A stretch of DNA of 64,000 nucleotides from Neonectria sp. B-13 (Eukaryota; Ascomycota; Sordariomycetes; Hypocreales; Nectriaceae): assembly GCA_002682825.1 (NCBI GenBank), contig NOKP01000060.1, forward strand, positions 34,450 to 98,449, in the 5' to 3' direction. Positions 1 to 11,065 of this stretch are shown one piece after another. Numbering within the stretch: the first letter of the stretch is position 1; each line of letters starts with the position of its first letter. The position numbers and the translations under genes were made by a program. Below the pieces are notes generated by a model. That model made no database searches and was not told where the DNA came from. It saw only the letters and a list, made by a program, of their open reading frames with translations.

Positions 1-255
1 AAGGAGAGTCAAAATGGAGGGCGTACGTGCTAAGGCCCCGGGCTGATCTATTACATTTCTAGTGACAGCAAAAGGGAGTGCAGACTCCACTAATATGTGA
101 TGCCAAGTTGGCGTATACGTTGAATGAAACAGGCGACCAAGTTGTATGCAGGTGAATCCATAAATCACTGGCCTATGGACGAGTTGACTAATGATAGGAT
201 TAAGTATGGTACTTGATAATCTCCCACAATATCCATGAGTAGATAGGCCAGACGC

Positions 256-920
256 TTAGAAATGGAAAGCCTTTGTCGGGTCGACCGAGGAAGTAAAATC
301 CGCCTCCCTGGTCGCCATGTTCACAGGGAAAGACACGTGCTCATGCACCCACTGCCACTTGCCATCGAACTTCGACAAAACACCCGTGATGCGGTAGGTC
401 ATCTCGAAAGGCTTGCTGTCCTCCGACGTACCCTTGAGCTGCTGGACCATGGTGGCATAGCCAGACGTGGGGCTCGTGGCAAAGACCTCGAGGTCCTTGA
501 AGCCCACCTTGGCGTTGGAGAAGTACCCAAACGTCTTCTCAAAGTGTTCCTTGAAGGCGCCGCGGCCGGTGAAGCCAAAGAGGTCATAGGTGACGACATC
601 GTCGATCTTGTAGAAGCCCTTGCCCGTCTCAATATCCTCGTTGAAGGTGGTGTTCAGGCATCGCGCCCAGCCTTTGTAGAACTCGAGAATCTCCCGCTCC
701 TCTTGCAGAAGCTCAGACTTGTGCAGCTAAGCAAGAATACGTTGTATCAGTACGATAGAAGATCAATCGCGTCGGGCTGCATACGTACCTGGCTCTTGGG
801 GTAGCTAAGATTCTTCCAAAGATCCTCGACTGTGGTAAGGGTGTTCTGCAATAGACATGGTAAGCACTAGACCACGTGCCATTAACACAAAAGAGCGCAT
901 ACCTCATCGAAGTAAGACAT
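256..920 (-). CDS. SnoaL/NTF2-like fold small protein
   Basis: Three exons (920-903, 845-789, 726-256) joined by GT-AG introns of 57 and 62 nt give a 181-residue protein starting MSYFDE. The pattern is that of the SnoaL/NTF2-like superfamily: an N-terminal helical part (LLQEEREILEFYKGWARCLN), a middle segment with YDLFGFTGRGAFKEHF, and beta strands ending in KWQWVHEHVSFPV. The family includes polyketide cyclases, ketosteroid isomerase-like proteins and non-catalytic binding proteins, so the exact reaction cannot be read from sequence. No signal peptide is seen, so it is probably cytosolic. It lies downstream of an SDR gene on the same strand and near an ABM-like gene, a neighbourhood typical of small metabolic or tailoring clusters. 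Family assignment is fairly sure; function is inferred. Confidence 0.75.
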
Positions 921-1354
921 GTTGAAGGTTTGTGGGCTTGTGGATAGAATAAATGGAGTATGCGTTGATGCTGCAGTGATGATGTCCACGAAACAGGAAA
1001 CTCTGCAGTCTTTTATCTCGCGTCACGCGGTACATCTCTGCACTCCGTCCGGTCTATATGACGACAAAGGGATGCGGTCGGACGAATTTTGTGTCTTTCG
1101 ACGGCGAGGGGTAGATCAAAGTCGGGGCATTCGGTACATTGTACACCACCACTGTACATCACTTCTGGTAGTCGAGCCTACTGATTTAGTTGCCAACAGG
1201 TGGACATGGCCTAGTCTTGATATGATGAGCCCACTGAAAAATCCTAGGAGGCATTACCTGGCGTTGCATTTACTTGGGAATCTCACAAAAGCAGGCGAAC
1301 AATAAAGTAGTAGAGCGCACAAGGCGTCGAACGGAATTCATTGTAAACTAGATC

Positions 1355-2283
1355 TTAGAGCGGAATACCAATTGTAAAGCCTCCATCGACTGCAATGTTC
1401 TGGCCCGTAATCCACTCAGCATCGTCGGAGCAGAGGAACAAGACAACCTTGGCAACATCAGCCGGCTCGCCGAGCCGCGGCCACGGGGTTCCCCGACGCA
1501 TGTCAGATATGATCTTCTCGTCGCGGAAGTTGTGGCTCGATAAGGCCGTTCTCACAACGCCAGGACAGACGGCGTTGATGTTGATGTAGTCCTTGGCATG
1601 GTCTAGAGCCGCAACCCGCGTCAGCATAGAGACAGCAGCTTTACTGGCAGCATAGGTTGCCTCCCGCCCAATGGCAGTAACGCCGCCCGCCGAGGACGAG
1701 ATGTTGACGATTCTTCCCCGTGCCCCCGATGCAGCATCGACGGGCTGTTGGAGGAACTGCTTGATGGCTAGGCGCATTGCCGACGAGGTGCCCTTGCCGT
1801 TGACTCTCATCATGCCGTCCCACATCTCATCCGTCTCCTCCACAAAGTCGCGCAGCGGGAGCCACATGCCGGCATTGTTAATGAGAATGTCGAGCTTGGA
1901 AAACGTCTAGATACAAGGTGGGAACTCATCAGCTCGGCGAGTCCCGGATAGCGCCTGCAGACACCCTCGAGGTGCTGCGCTTACTTGCTTACCTGAATGG
2001 TAGCCTCAAACAGCTGGGCGATTTCCCCCGTAACGCCCATGTCGCACTTTTGGAACGCGGATTTCCCGCCGTTGTTGGCAATGACGGTATGAGTCGGAAT
2101 AGCACGGTCGTCCTCGAAGCCGTGAGCCGCTGCTTCCGGCTTCAAGTCTGCGCACACCACCGAGGCCCCCTCGCGGGCTAGAGCTAGGGCGATGGCCCGG
2201 CCCATTCCGGAGGACGCGCCGGTGACGATGGCGACCCGGCCGTGCAGGCGTCCTAAACCGTCCAGCTTGTACAAGGAGCTCAT
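1355..2283 (-). CDS. Short-chain dehydrogenase/reductase (classical SDR)
   Basis: Two exons (2283-1993 and 1906-1355) with one 86-nt GT-AG intron give 280 residues. The Rossmann cofactor motif TGASSGMG is at about residues 21-28, NNAG at 107-110, the catalytic Ser in NISSSAGG near 168, and YAASK (Tyr182, Lys186). The C-terminal substrate and tetramer part ends with the usual ITGQNIAVDGGF. The length is slightly above the classical 250. The start is the ATG at 2283; the frame stays open eight codons further upstream but only to a TTG. The enzyme should be an NAD(P)-dependent cytosolic oxidoreductase; the substrate is unknown. It is divergent from the ABM-like gene at 2538 across a 254-bp shared promoter. 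Confidence 0.9.
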
Positions 2284-2537
2284 GTTGCGAATTTCGTGAG
2301 TAGACAATGGTGAGGATTTAGATGATAAGCTCTCCTGCGAATGCCAAAGGAACCCGGGGGTAATTAAATGCTCGTCCTCTACCGGTCTAATTTTGTGGTG
2401 GTTTACGTTACCACCATTGAATACGCCGCGCGGGGCATCTTTTCCAACGGTTTGATCTTGAACATCTTATATAGGCCGCTGCCATTTCCCGTCTCGTGAG
2501 GGTAGTGTCTCTTCCGACAATCAATTCAATTACAATC
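2284..2537. promoter_or_regulatory. Shared divergent promoter (SDR / ABM-like gene)
   Basis: This 254-bp interval separates the start codons of the minus-strand SDR and the plus-strand ABM-like gene, so it must hold both promoters. The plus-strand side has TATATAGG around 2468 and pyrimidine-rich CA sequence just before the ATG at 2538. The palindromic-looking CGCCGCGCGGGGC near 2424-2436 could bind a regulator, but this is only a guess. Confidence 0.5.
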
Positions 2538-3248
2538 ATGTCGTCCAACCTTGTGCTCCAAATGGTCCTCGTGCCTCACCGGCCGGCGCACACCGACGAG
2601 GAGATTGACCGGGACTTGAAGCCGGCCATGGGGCTTCTTTTCAAGTAAGAAACTTCGCTTCAGTCCCTTTCAACTCCAAATCTCACCGTAGTCATCAGAG
2701 CACCTGGGCTAGTAGCCCATTGGAGAGGTCGTAAGCATGAAGAGCGCCATACATTGGTATTTTTTCTGCTCTGGAAGGACCTAGCCGCCAGCCACGACTT
2801 CTTCACGAGCGAAACATATGACCACTTCCACAAAGTCATTCAGCCCGCTCTCAACGGCCGGCTAGTCCAGTGGCAGAACCACGCCAGTGTTTCGAACGAG
2901 GAGACAGCGCTCTCATCTCGCCAGCGTCTAGAGGCCGTCCTCGGCTCTCCTGCGCTCGAGGTTGCCCTCACCAAGGTCGTCGAGGGCGGCGTGGCAGGCT
3001 ACTACCAGCGCTTCGCCGATGTTGTCACCAACATTCTGGACGACGAACCCGGCTGCGATGGTTACTTCATCTCGCCACAGATCGAGAACCCCCAGCAACA
3101 GATTCTGCTGATCAACTGGAAGTCGGTGGATGCGCATCACGAAGAGTTCGAGCGGAGGCCTGGATTCCGCGCGTGCATCGACACGCTCCACGCCTACTAT
3201 GCCGAGTTTGTTATTCCCTGGCATACTGTTGGCCTGAAAAGGACATGA
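2538..3248 (+). CDS. ABM-like dimeric alpha/beta-barrel protein
   Basis: Two exons (2538-2644 and 2699-3248), with a 54-nt GT-AG intron, give 218 residues. The ATG follows a pyrimidine/CA-rich leader at 2538. There are two related halves, each with strand-forming and Trp/His-rich segments (KAPGLVAHWRGRKHEERHT and QILLINWKSVDAHHEEFER), as in fungal antibiotic-biosynthesis-monooxygenase-like (ABM/Dabb) proteins made of duplicated ferredoxin-like folds. Such proteins act as cofactor-free oxygenases, isomerases or cyclases, or have no known reaction. There is no signal peptide. Its divergent placement with the SDR suggests co-expression. The intron was placed by frame continuity: removing it links the N-terminal strand to the KAPGLVAHW helix. 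Fold assignment is moderate; function is inferred. Confidence 0.7.
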
Positions 3249-3868
3249 ACGGTAGATGGTAGCGTGATGGTTGAGCAGACGAAGAGCAGTCTGGTCACGA
3301 AGAGCCAGGGGAAATGCAAGTAAATTTCCAAGGCGATGTCTTACACAAGGAGGGCACTCCAACGGCCACGAGCATGTGAGGGGGTTTCATTACGCCGAAT
3401 GTATCAGTGATTTAAGTGATTAGTCATTTATTCACGAGTCTGTTGCCATTTCTAGAAGCCACACCAAGAATTAATTACAGCCTCCGGATCCTAGATCCTC
3501 AATGATACACGTTTTAAGTATCGAGTTATAGCTACTCAGTATACATTAATTGTCCCGCTGCCTCTTCGTGGACTGCTCCCTCTACCAAGTGATATCAGTT
3601 CTCTCCACCAGTAAAGCTTCAGAAAAGGCGGGCTGAAGGCGGGGGAACAGTTGAGTGTCGGTAATCAATGGGTAAATAACCGAGTCGCCAAGATATGGAG
3701 GCATCTAACGGACTCTACAACATTCCGTGAGCCGACAATACAGATAGTCCGGCCGTCGGCTAATTCTTCCGCCAACGGTTGTCAAACAAAGCCATATCAT
3801 GCTAAGGGCCACCTTCTTGCCCCGTCTCCTCAGGAAGAACTGTAATATCTACCATCGCCACCACTGCC

Positions 3869-4981
3869 ATGACTATTCTATCGAGCTCGAGTGTCGTCCT
3901 CATCACCGGCGCCGGAGGTGCCATTGGGCGCGCGTGCGTGCTTGCATTCGCTCGCGCAGGCGTGAAGCACATCGCTGGCCTCGATCTGCTAACAAATTCA
4001 CTTGATGATACAGCGACGGCCCTGCGTGCTACTAAATCCGAGGCCACTCTACTAACCATCGTCGTGAACCTGGCGCATGAAGATGAAGTAGTCGCAGCAT
4101 TCGAGCGCACCGTGGCCGCCTTCGGCCGCATTGACTACGTCGTCAACAACGCGGCTGTGTCTTCACCTTTGAAGCCTATCGGGGACCATGATCTCGCCAA
4201 CTTGGAGACGGCCATGGATGTCAACTTGAAGGGCACCTGGCTGTGTGAACGGGCTGCTCTACGGCAGATGGTGAAGCAGGACCCGGTGCCCTCGATAGAT
4301 CCGACGTATGTAGGCAGAGAAAGCACGGGTTATGAATCTTTCGATGTTCGTATTCACTAAGCAACGACACACAGGGCGCTCGGTACCTCACGCCGTGGGT
4401 CGATAGTCAATATTGCCTCAATCTTAGCGCATCTGGCAATGCCTAATAACGGCATTTACACCATGGCCAAGCACGGTAAGCTTTCTGGAGTACCTTCTCA
4501 TGCTTACGCTCACGACGGCAAACAGCTCTGATTGGAATGACCAAGACGGACGCGTTGGACTATGCGAAGCAGGGCATACGGATCAATGCTGTAGCGCCAG
4601 GGTAAGACTTCGACTCGCCGTGACACCCGCGTCTGCGCAGGGCTGGATATCATGCTCATGCGTCTGAGTTAGCTTTGTTGATACGCCCCTCATGACTCCA
4701 GCAATCAGGGAATTTGTATGTTTCTACCCCCGCTACTGTTCCTATGTCCTGGACTCGGTTGCTAACTAGAGTTCCGGCGAAATAGCTGCGACCCAATATT
4801 GAAAAGACGCCCATGGGTCGCCTGGCACAACCCGACGAGATTGCAAACGCAATCATTTTTCTCTCCAGTGACCAGGCAAGCTATATCACAGGCACCAGCC
4901 TCGTTGTAAGTGCGGCTACACGCGTTGCTTGAGCTTTATCTGACTCAACAAAAGGTTGACGGGGGCTATACCACCCACTGA
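3869..4981 (+). CDS. Short-chain dehydrogenase/reductase, six exons
   Basis: Exons are 3869-4305, 4375-4475, 4526-4601, 4673-4715, 4786-4905 and 4955-4981, all with GT-AG introns of 49-71 nt, giving 267 residues. It has the classical SDR signatures: TGAGGAIG near residue 13, VVNNAAV, NIASI with the catalytic Ser161, YTMAK (Tyr174, Lys178), APGFVDTPL and the terminal ITGTSLVVDGGYTTH. All six exons join in one open frame, which is strong support for the model. It is a likely NAD(P)-dependent oxidoreductase of unknown substrate. It is a second SDR in the small cluster and only distantly related to the one at 1355-2283. Confidence 0.9.
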
Positions 4982-7134
4982 TCGTACAAGAAAAGACTCA
5001 CTGTCAGGGTTTGCGCAAGGTCGGAAGAATGAGACATAGTTTGGTCATCAGGATAGGGTAGCCTTGTAGCGGACGCTTAGGTCGGAATATCATAGTCTCT
5101 TCAGCATCCTCACCCACTCAACCATTGCCGACAGCTGCCAGCACCTTGTCCTCTTCTTCCAGCATCCAGATCCTTCCCTCTGCTATTTGAATCATGTTCC
5201 CGGTGACAATCCTGACAGCCAAGACAAGTCAATTGTGCGAAATTGTAAGGTGGGATGGCGAGGATTCTGGCATTAGCTTCATGTCAGCTGACAGGTTGTT
5301 TCAGTAGGTAACATGCCAGCCACAGACAAACACCGATTTCCCTCTCAGCTTACCCCAATTCCCGGAGCAAAATCCAACATCCTCACTTATGTACCTTGTC
5401 TGAACACAACGCATATTAATCAGCGCAGCTTCGTCATGAGCAACTTTCTAGGATGAGACAAACGTGCTTGTGCGAGTACTTGAGCATTACTTGCAGTCAT
5501 CCCGACACATTTCTACACATACCAGTTTCAATCCGGTGACGTATTTACCTGTACGCTTGGTTGGGCATCGGCCCTTACATCACCCATCCGGACTCTGGTC
5601 CTTTTGAAAGAGATGACGCGTGCACAACGTCCTATGAGGATTACCTCGTCACCTATAACCTCTGCTAAGTCTGTCGGCAAACCTGTGAGGAAGTCCGGGC
5701 TATTTTAGACCTTCAACATGTGTCTACTCCGATGACAATCTCAACGATAGCCTTGAGTGCTCAACCCGATCCCCTTTACAGGTGCTTTTTGCTAAGGAAC
5801 GTGTACGTACACTCACATGTCCGACCACATCGCGATGGAAGACGCATGTCAGGGCCACCTCCACGGAGTGGAAACGTACCGCCATGTGACAATCGATCGC
5901 CATGAACATCTTGTATCACGTGAACCCCCAACGGCTTACGTCCCATCTCATCTGTGACACGGGAGACATCGGGAAGACAGCTGCTTTTCTTTAGCCGCTG
6001 CACAACTTTCCCGATGTGCTGCTCGAACTTCTTCAGCTGCGTCTACTCGAGGATGACTACAGTCGCACTCACGATCAAGACAAGCAGCAAAAGAAGCTGA
6101 TTGTCCTGGCTCGTATAACATCGCTTCTTGCCCAAGGGCGAGTTACGAATGCTCCTTCGTGGCCCTGCGCTTTTTGGTCCTTCCACAGGGGATCCGACGA
6201 GATATATTTGAATTACCAGCCTTGTCACCCCTTATCGCAATGCCTGATTGGCCCCGACGGCGGTCTTCGGGCTACGTTGACCTTCTGTGAGTGCGATGGC
6301 AGTGTCTGTCTTGAATCAGATTTTTAAGCCGAACGACTAAAGATGCCAAGAGCAAGGAGGGGGCAAGGAAGACGACTAGCATAGGGAAAATAGGTATGGT
6401 ATGCTGGGACTGGTTAGAGTTGACCAATTTTACATCGACAACGATTCCAAGGATACAAGATATGCGACCTCCCCGTCAGCCACGCTCAGAGGCCAAGCCA
6501 TGTTAGATGCCTCTTATAAAGGTAATTACAGTCTTCTTTAGCGAATAAATAGAAGAGTTGAAGTCTTCTGTATGACTAAGAGAGGTGTGTAGACACTAAC
6601 ATCCACTTCCGGGCGGGTTTAAAAACAATCACCTGGCCGCCAGCGTCAGATACGTTACCCACCTTTCGAAGTACCATGGCAACGAAGTGATATAGGTCTT
6701 GTTTTATAACGCGGTGTGGCGCTATAAGGATACGTGTATCTTCCAGCCTTCTTCTGAGTGCAGGGAAATCCAAAGACGTTTTTAAGCAGCTGCAGCTTCT
6801 CGCTCTGCAGATGAATACGCTACAACAGACGCCACGGTCAGGGATGGGCCTGCTCCCGCCCAGCGCACCTGAAAATAGAGATGGGATTTCTGGGATTGCG
6901 TGAAAGGACGAGAAACTATTATGACATACGCTGGGTCGAATGTGGAGTAACAAGGCATATGCAGTTAAATGTATCTTGTATCTCGGTTCGTTTGACTTTC
7001 TGAGAGAAAATTACTCTTTTTCAGCCATCTCCGTTGATTAACTAGGAGCTTCCATTTTACTATTAGGCTAGGATGGACTTAGAGCGTTTGTCGTCATCAG
7101 ACTGACAGGAGTTTAAAGGTGAGCAATCCTAGGC
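4982..7134. other. Gene-free interval between SDR and UNC93-like gene
   Basis: About 2.15 kb without a supportable gene. Open frames of 61-125 codons occur on both strands (for example 6016-6327 plus and 6576-6953 minus) but overlap each other, contain no recognisable motif and cannot be extended through plausible introns. Sequence at 5100-5700 is rich in short AC/TC runs. I see no clear repeat or transposon end. Confidence 0.5.
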
Positions 7135-8767
7135 TCAGATACTTTCTTGTTTCTTCACCGCATCATCGTCTTCCGTCTCGTTCTCTTCATTCTTGATGCC
7201 GACATAATTGATGCCAATCTTACGAACAACCATGAAAGCTGGAATAACAACCGCTCCCCACAGTCCGAAGGTAATTCCCATTGCAGTAATGAGCTACAAT
7301 TCAGTTAGAGGGTGAACCAGTGGAGTATCATGATGGAAAATCCAAATACTTACAGGCGTAGAGGTCGAGCTAATGCCAGACGAGATGCACTGCCCAGCGC
7401 TCTCAAGAGCTCTGATATAGGCCGTTAATCTGGGGAAATCCGCAGGCTCTCTTGCAAAGTTTGCGATGAGCCAGTAGGCTTGGTTGTAAGTAAGAGCCCA
7501 GTTGACCTGCCAGAAAATGTAGAGGGCCCAGCCACGCCCAAAACCATCATCCACCCAGTCTAGCCCAGGTGGATTGGAGTTATACTCCCGCTGAACTATG
7601 GTCCCCCAAATCCAACAGCCACCGATCAGCGACATGGTGAAGCCAAACGAGCTTAACGCTCTAGTGTTGACTGAGAGACGCGTCCAATCCAAGAAAGTTC
7701 CTAGAAGCAGCGACGCAACGATCTGGGCTAAGGCGGAAACAAGAGACGCAAGAGCTCGAGCGCGAACGGAAAAGTACAAGGACACGTATGATCCAATGTA
7801 AGGAAGGGACCAATTGATGTAGAGGAAGTAGGGGGTCCTGAAATAATGTCAGCATAAAGCCGTGAAGCCACTTTTCCTGGGACAGGTATCGTACAGAAGA
7901 AGAAGCTCCTTCCGCAAGGCCACTCGTCCCATAGCCTTGAGTTCTGCGAGGTCCGTGATCCGTTCCGGTGTATGCACCCGAGTTCCGTTCCGCCGTTGAA
8001 CCTTTTCTGGCGGCGATAGTAGAAAGGAAATGGCGGGGCCTAAGCATTCTGCGTCAAGGTAAGCTGGTGCTCAATCATATGTAGAATTGTACTCACGAAG
8101 AACCACGAAAACAATGTACGTTCGCCAATCCAACTTGCCAGTGGTTTTTCCATTGGCATTGAAGGCCAAGTTGATGATTCCACCCAGGATCCCACCGCTG
8201 TTTCGGAAGCAAAGCCAATATGCAAGGTACTTTCCTCTTTTGTCCGGCTCAGGATAGCTGAGCATAATGGCGCCCTCGGCTGACCAAAACAAACCAGCGG
8301 TTATTCCACATGCCGCAGATCCGACGTAGACGAACCACTCAACGCCGTATCTATTGTTGGTGTATAGTGCAGCTGAGTAGAGCACGTATCCCGTTGTTCC
8401 GAAGATGAGAGTATTCCTGAGGCCAAATCGATTGGCAACAATACTTCCACTCAGGCAGGTCACTGTCATGAGAGAAAATAGTAACGCGTTGCCCGCCCTT
8501 TTTCTAAAGTTAGCGTACTAGGTAATCAGTCCTATTATAGAGATAATCTCACATGACAAGAAAGGGGGTTTGCTGGCCTCCAGCTCCCACAGAGTTCATG
8601 GCATTCCATAGTCCAGGAGCAGCAAACGCAGCAAACCCTACGACAGTTACTTGGAAGAAGACACCTCTGTACCAACTGTATTTGGGTGTGTGGGCGCTTT
8701 CAGAGCTGTCATTGACGCCCGGCGGAGACGGCTCCGCCTCGTTCGGTTTATTGACAGATTCGGCCAT
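7135..8767 (-). CDS. UNC93-like multi-pass membrane protein
   Basis: Five exons (8767-8553, 8503-8097, 8048-7895, 7837-7354, 7293-7135) with introns of 48-60 nt give 472 residues; the summed length is an exact codon multiple. The MFS-related UNC93 family is shown by QVTVVGFAAFAAPGLWNAMN, the GTTGYVLYSAALYTNNRYG loop, SAACGITAGLFWSAEGAIML, ISFLLSPPEKVQRRNGT and GWALYIFWQVNWALTYNQAYW. Around 11-12 hydrophobic segments are visible, and the acidic/lysine-rich C-terminal tail is cytosolic-looking. In fungi these proteins are uncharacterised transporter-like proteins, possibly ion or metabolite carriers. The ATG at 8767 (MAESVNKP) was chosen because it begins the conserved region; an in-frame ATG at 8851 is an alternative. 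It is divergent from the dioxygenase gene at 9250. Confidence 0.88.
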
Positions 8768-9249
8768 GGCGGTGTCATACGGTGGCGCCAACAAAGGGTT
8801 GCAACTATGGTCAGCGATGCAGGTTGAAGAAGGCAGGTCAAAACTATACATACTGACCACATATAGTAGAATTCTGCTTGGTTTACTAGCTTAATCACGT
8901 CATTGCCTAAACTTCACTAAGTGAAATAGAATCACGCAATAACTTGATTCCCCTCATCTTCCGTTGCAAGAACCCTGACGAAATATGGGGATCACTATGC
9001 TACGTATAGCTTGAATCCACTGTCAGGCACACTTTGCTTATCAATGTAGCACGAAATATGTTATATCGAGGCTCATACCTTGCACTTACCATACCTGGAA
9101 GGGGGTCTTGGCAAGGCACGCCATTTAACATCCACATAACGTCTTCTCCCACCGGATTATGCCAATTAACAAGCATTAAGACGGCTGGTGGTTGCGCCGG
9201 ATTCCTTTCACAACTCATACCAACAGCTACACCCTTTCATTTCGACGCG
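8768..9249. promoter_or_regulatory. Divergent promoter (UNC93-like / TauD-like)
   Basis: These 482 bp lie between the start codons of the minus-strand UNC93-like gene and the plus-strand dioxygenase gene. The arrangement implies coordinated expression of a transporter with an oxygenase. I could not identify a specific regulator site with confidence. Confidence 0.4.
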
Positions 9250-10619
9250 ATGGCATCCCACATTACTTTTGAGGACTTCTCGTTAAGCGGCCAACAGGAC
9301 ACCGCGCATCTTGGGTTTGGATGGAGCGCACAATTCCCGCTCGCTTTGAAAGTCGTAGCCTCACCTCAGACATCTCTCGAAGATTTCGTGAATGCACTCA
9401 GGGAGTTTTCGGATTCCGGAAAACTCTTCGAGCTTGTCAACCGACATGGAGGGGCCGCCCTGATCCGAGGGCTTCCCATCCGAAGCCCACAAGACTACAG
9501 CGAAATCGCTCATGCGTTTGGTTTCAGGGCCCATGAGGAGGTCGGTAGACCTCCAATGCGTACTGTACTGGCCAAGAATATTAAGACGGCGAACGAGGGG
9601 TGAGTCCATTTGTTTCAAAGAATGCAGCCTATCAACTCATGTCATCTTTAGGCCCCCTGAGCTGCCGATTTGGCCCCATAACGAGTACGGCTGGTCGACA
9701 ATTAATCCGGCTTGGTTGACCTTCTCAGCTCTTGTGCCAGCGCAGTCGGGTAGGTGGATATGTCCCTGGATATGCATCGGCTGGTTGAACTAACAAGTGG
9801 TCAAGGTGGTGAGACGCCGATTAATTCAAGCATCCAACTCGCCTCCGAGATAAAGCGACAAGCTCCAGAGTTTTATGAAAAACTTTTAAAGAAAGGCGTC
9901 CGCTACGTCTACCGTTATGGCAAAGAAAATGTGGTGTCTAACACAGGAACGAGCGTCTTTGGGGCATATGGACAACATGTGTTGCCGACAGATGATGACA
10001 TCACAGCACGACAAAAGATCGAGGAAGAGGTGAGACGACACAGCAATGTGTTTGAGTGGAACGAGGATGGAAGCTTGACAGTCACTCATACCACCCCACG
10101 TGAGTTCTACGCTTGCTTGACTTCTCGACACCTAGCTTACAGGTGGTTTAGTGGTCAGGATTCATAAAGAGACTGGGCTTGCAACGTGGTTTGGTAATTT
10201 GACCAGTGCCTGGGGCCGCAGCACGCATCACGGAGCGACAGAGCCCCCTTTTATAGGAGATGATGCCTCATACCATCCGCCTCCCCAATACGGCGACGGA
10301 GAGGAAATCGAGAAGAAATATCTGGACCTTGCCTTGCATATCGCAGAGTCTTCGCAGGTATTGGTGAAATGGGAACAGGGGGATGTTGTTTTACTTGACG
10401 TAAGCTCTTCACCTTAAGTGGATAATTTCCCTTGGGGTCTCACGAAACTAACATTGAGATACTTAGAACTATGCTGTTATGCATTCACGTTCTCCATGGA
10501 AGGGTGAGAGGCAGGTCCTTGCGGCCTTGTGGGATCAAGATGGGAGGGTTGATGACTATGATGAGGGGAAGAAGATTTTGAAGGCTAGTCCGTGTAGACC
10601 TATTATCGTCCAGGATTGA
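9250..10619 (+). CDS. TauD/TfdA-family Fe(II)/2-oxoglutarate dioxygenase
   Basis: Five exons (9250-9599, 9652-9749, 9806-10099, 10143-10399, 10467-10619) with introns of 43-67 nt give 383 residues in one continuous frame. The iron-binding motif HxE is seen as WPHNEYGWS (His126, Glu128); the distal His is in DNYAVMHSR (His339), followed by an Arg (about 348, GERQVLAALWD) that binds 2-oxoglutarate. GGAALIRGLPI near residue 75 and FGNLTSAWGRSTHHG are typical of fungal taurine-catabolism-dioxygenase-like (TauD superfamily) proteins. It should hydroxylate or oxidatively cleave a small substrate, using O2 and 2-oxoglutarate. The sequence does not tell taurine from other substrates, and secondary-metabolite tailoring is possible. 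It shares a promoter with the UNC93-like gene. Confidence 0.88.
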
Positions 10620-11065
10620 TCTTGAAGAGTTGGCACTCGGATAGGCAGGACTGCGCGATTTGTGCGGTAGTGGTTGGGAAATCATCTATTTCTTGACATT
10701 ACAATGTACAAACCTCAGCCAATATTAAGATTGTTCGTGTACAAGGTGCGTGTGCTGTGAAAAGTGTACGTTCAAGTGTTTAATATACTGCCTCTACGTG
10801 CTGTAAAGCATGAATTAGACCCTAGTGGAAGCAGAAGCATTATACACTGGCATTCCTATGGAGACATTTTGTTGGTGGTTGGCTCTGTTCACTGAAACAT
10901 ACTAGCCTAGGCAGTAACACTTACCCGGCAGGCTCAAAAAGAGGATTGGAAATGGGGATAGCTGAAGCTTTTGAAGGGAAATCGCAAGTCTAAATATACC
11001 AAAACACAACTAATGACTGCTCCCATAGCTTCGCCATTCGAATTTCCTTTCTACCTGATATAACA

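Noticed and set aside
1981..2307. Upstream TTG-initiated extension of the first SDR
   Set aside because: The first in-frame ATG is at 2283 and starts right before the conserved Rossmann part; the extra codons have no ATG.
5720..6953. Short frames between the SDR and UNC93-like gene
   Set aside because: They overlap on both strands, contain no motif and do not extend through plausible introns.
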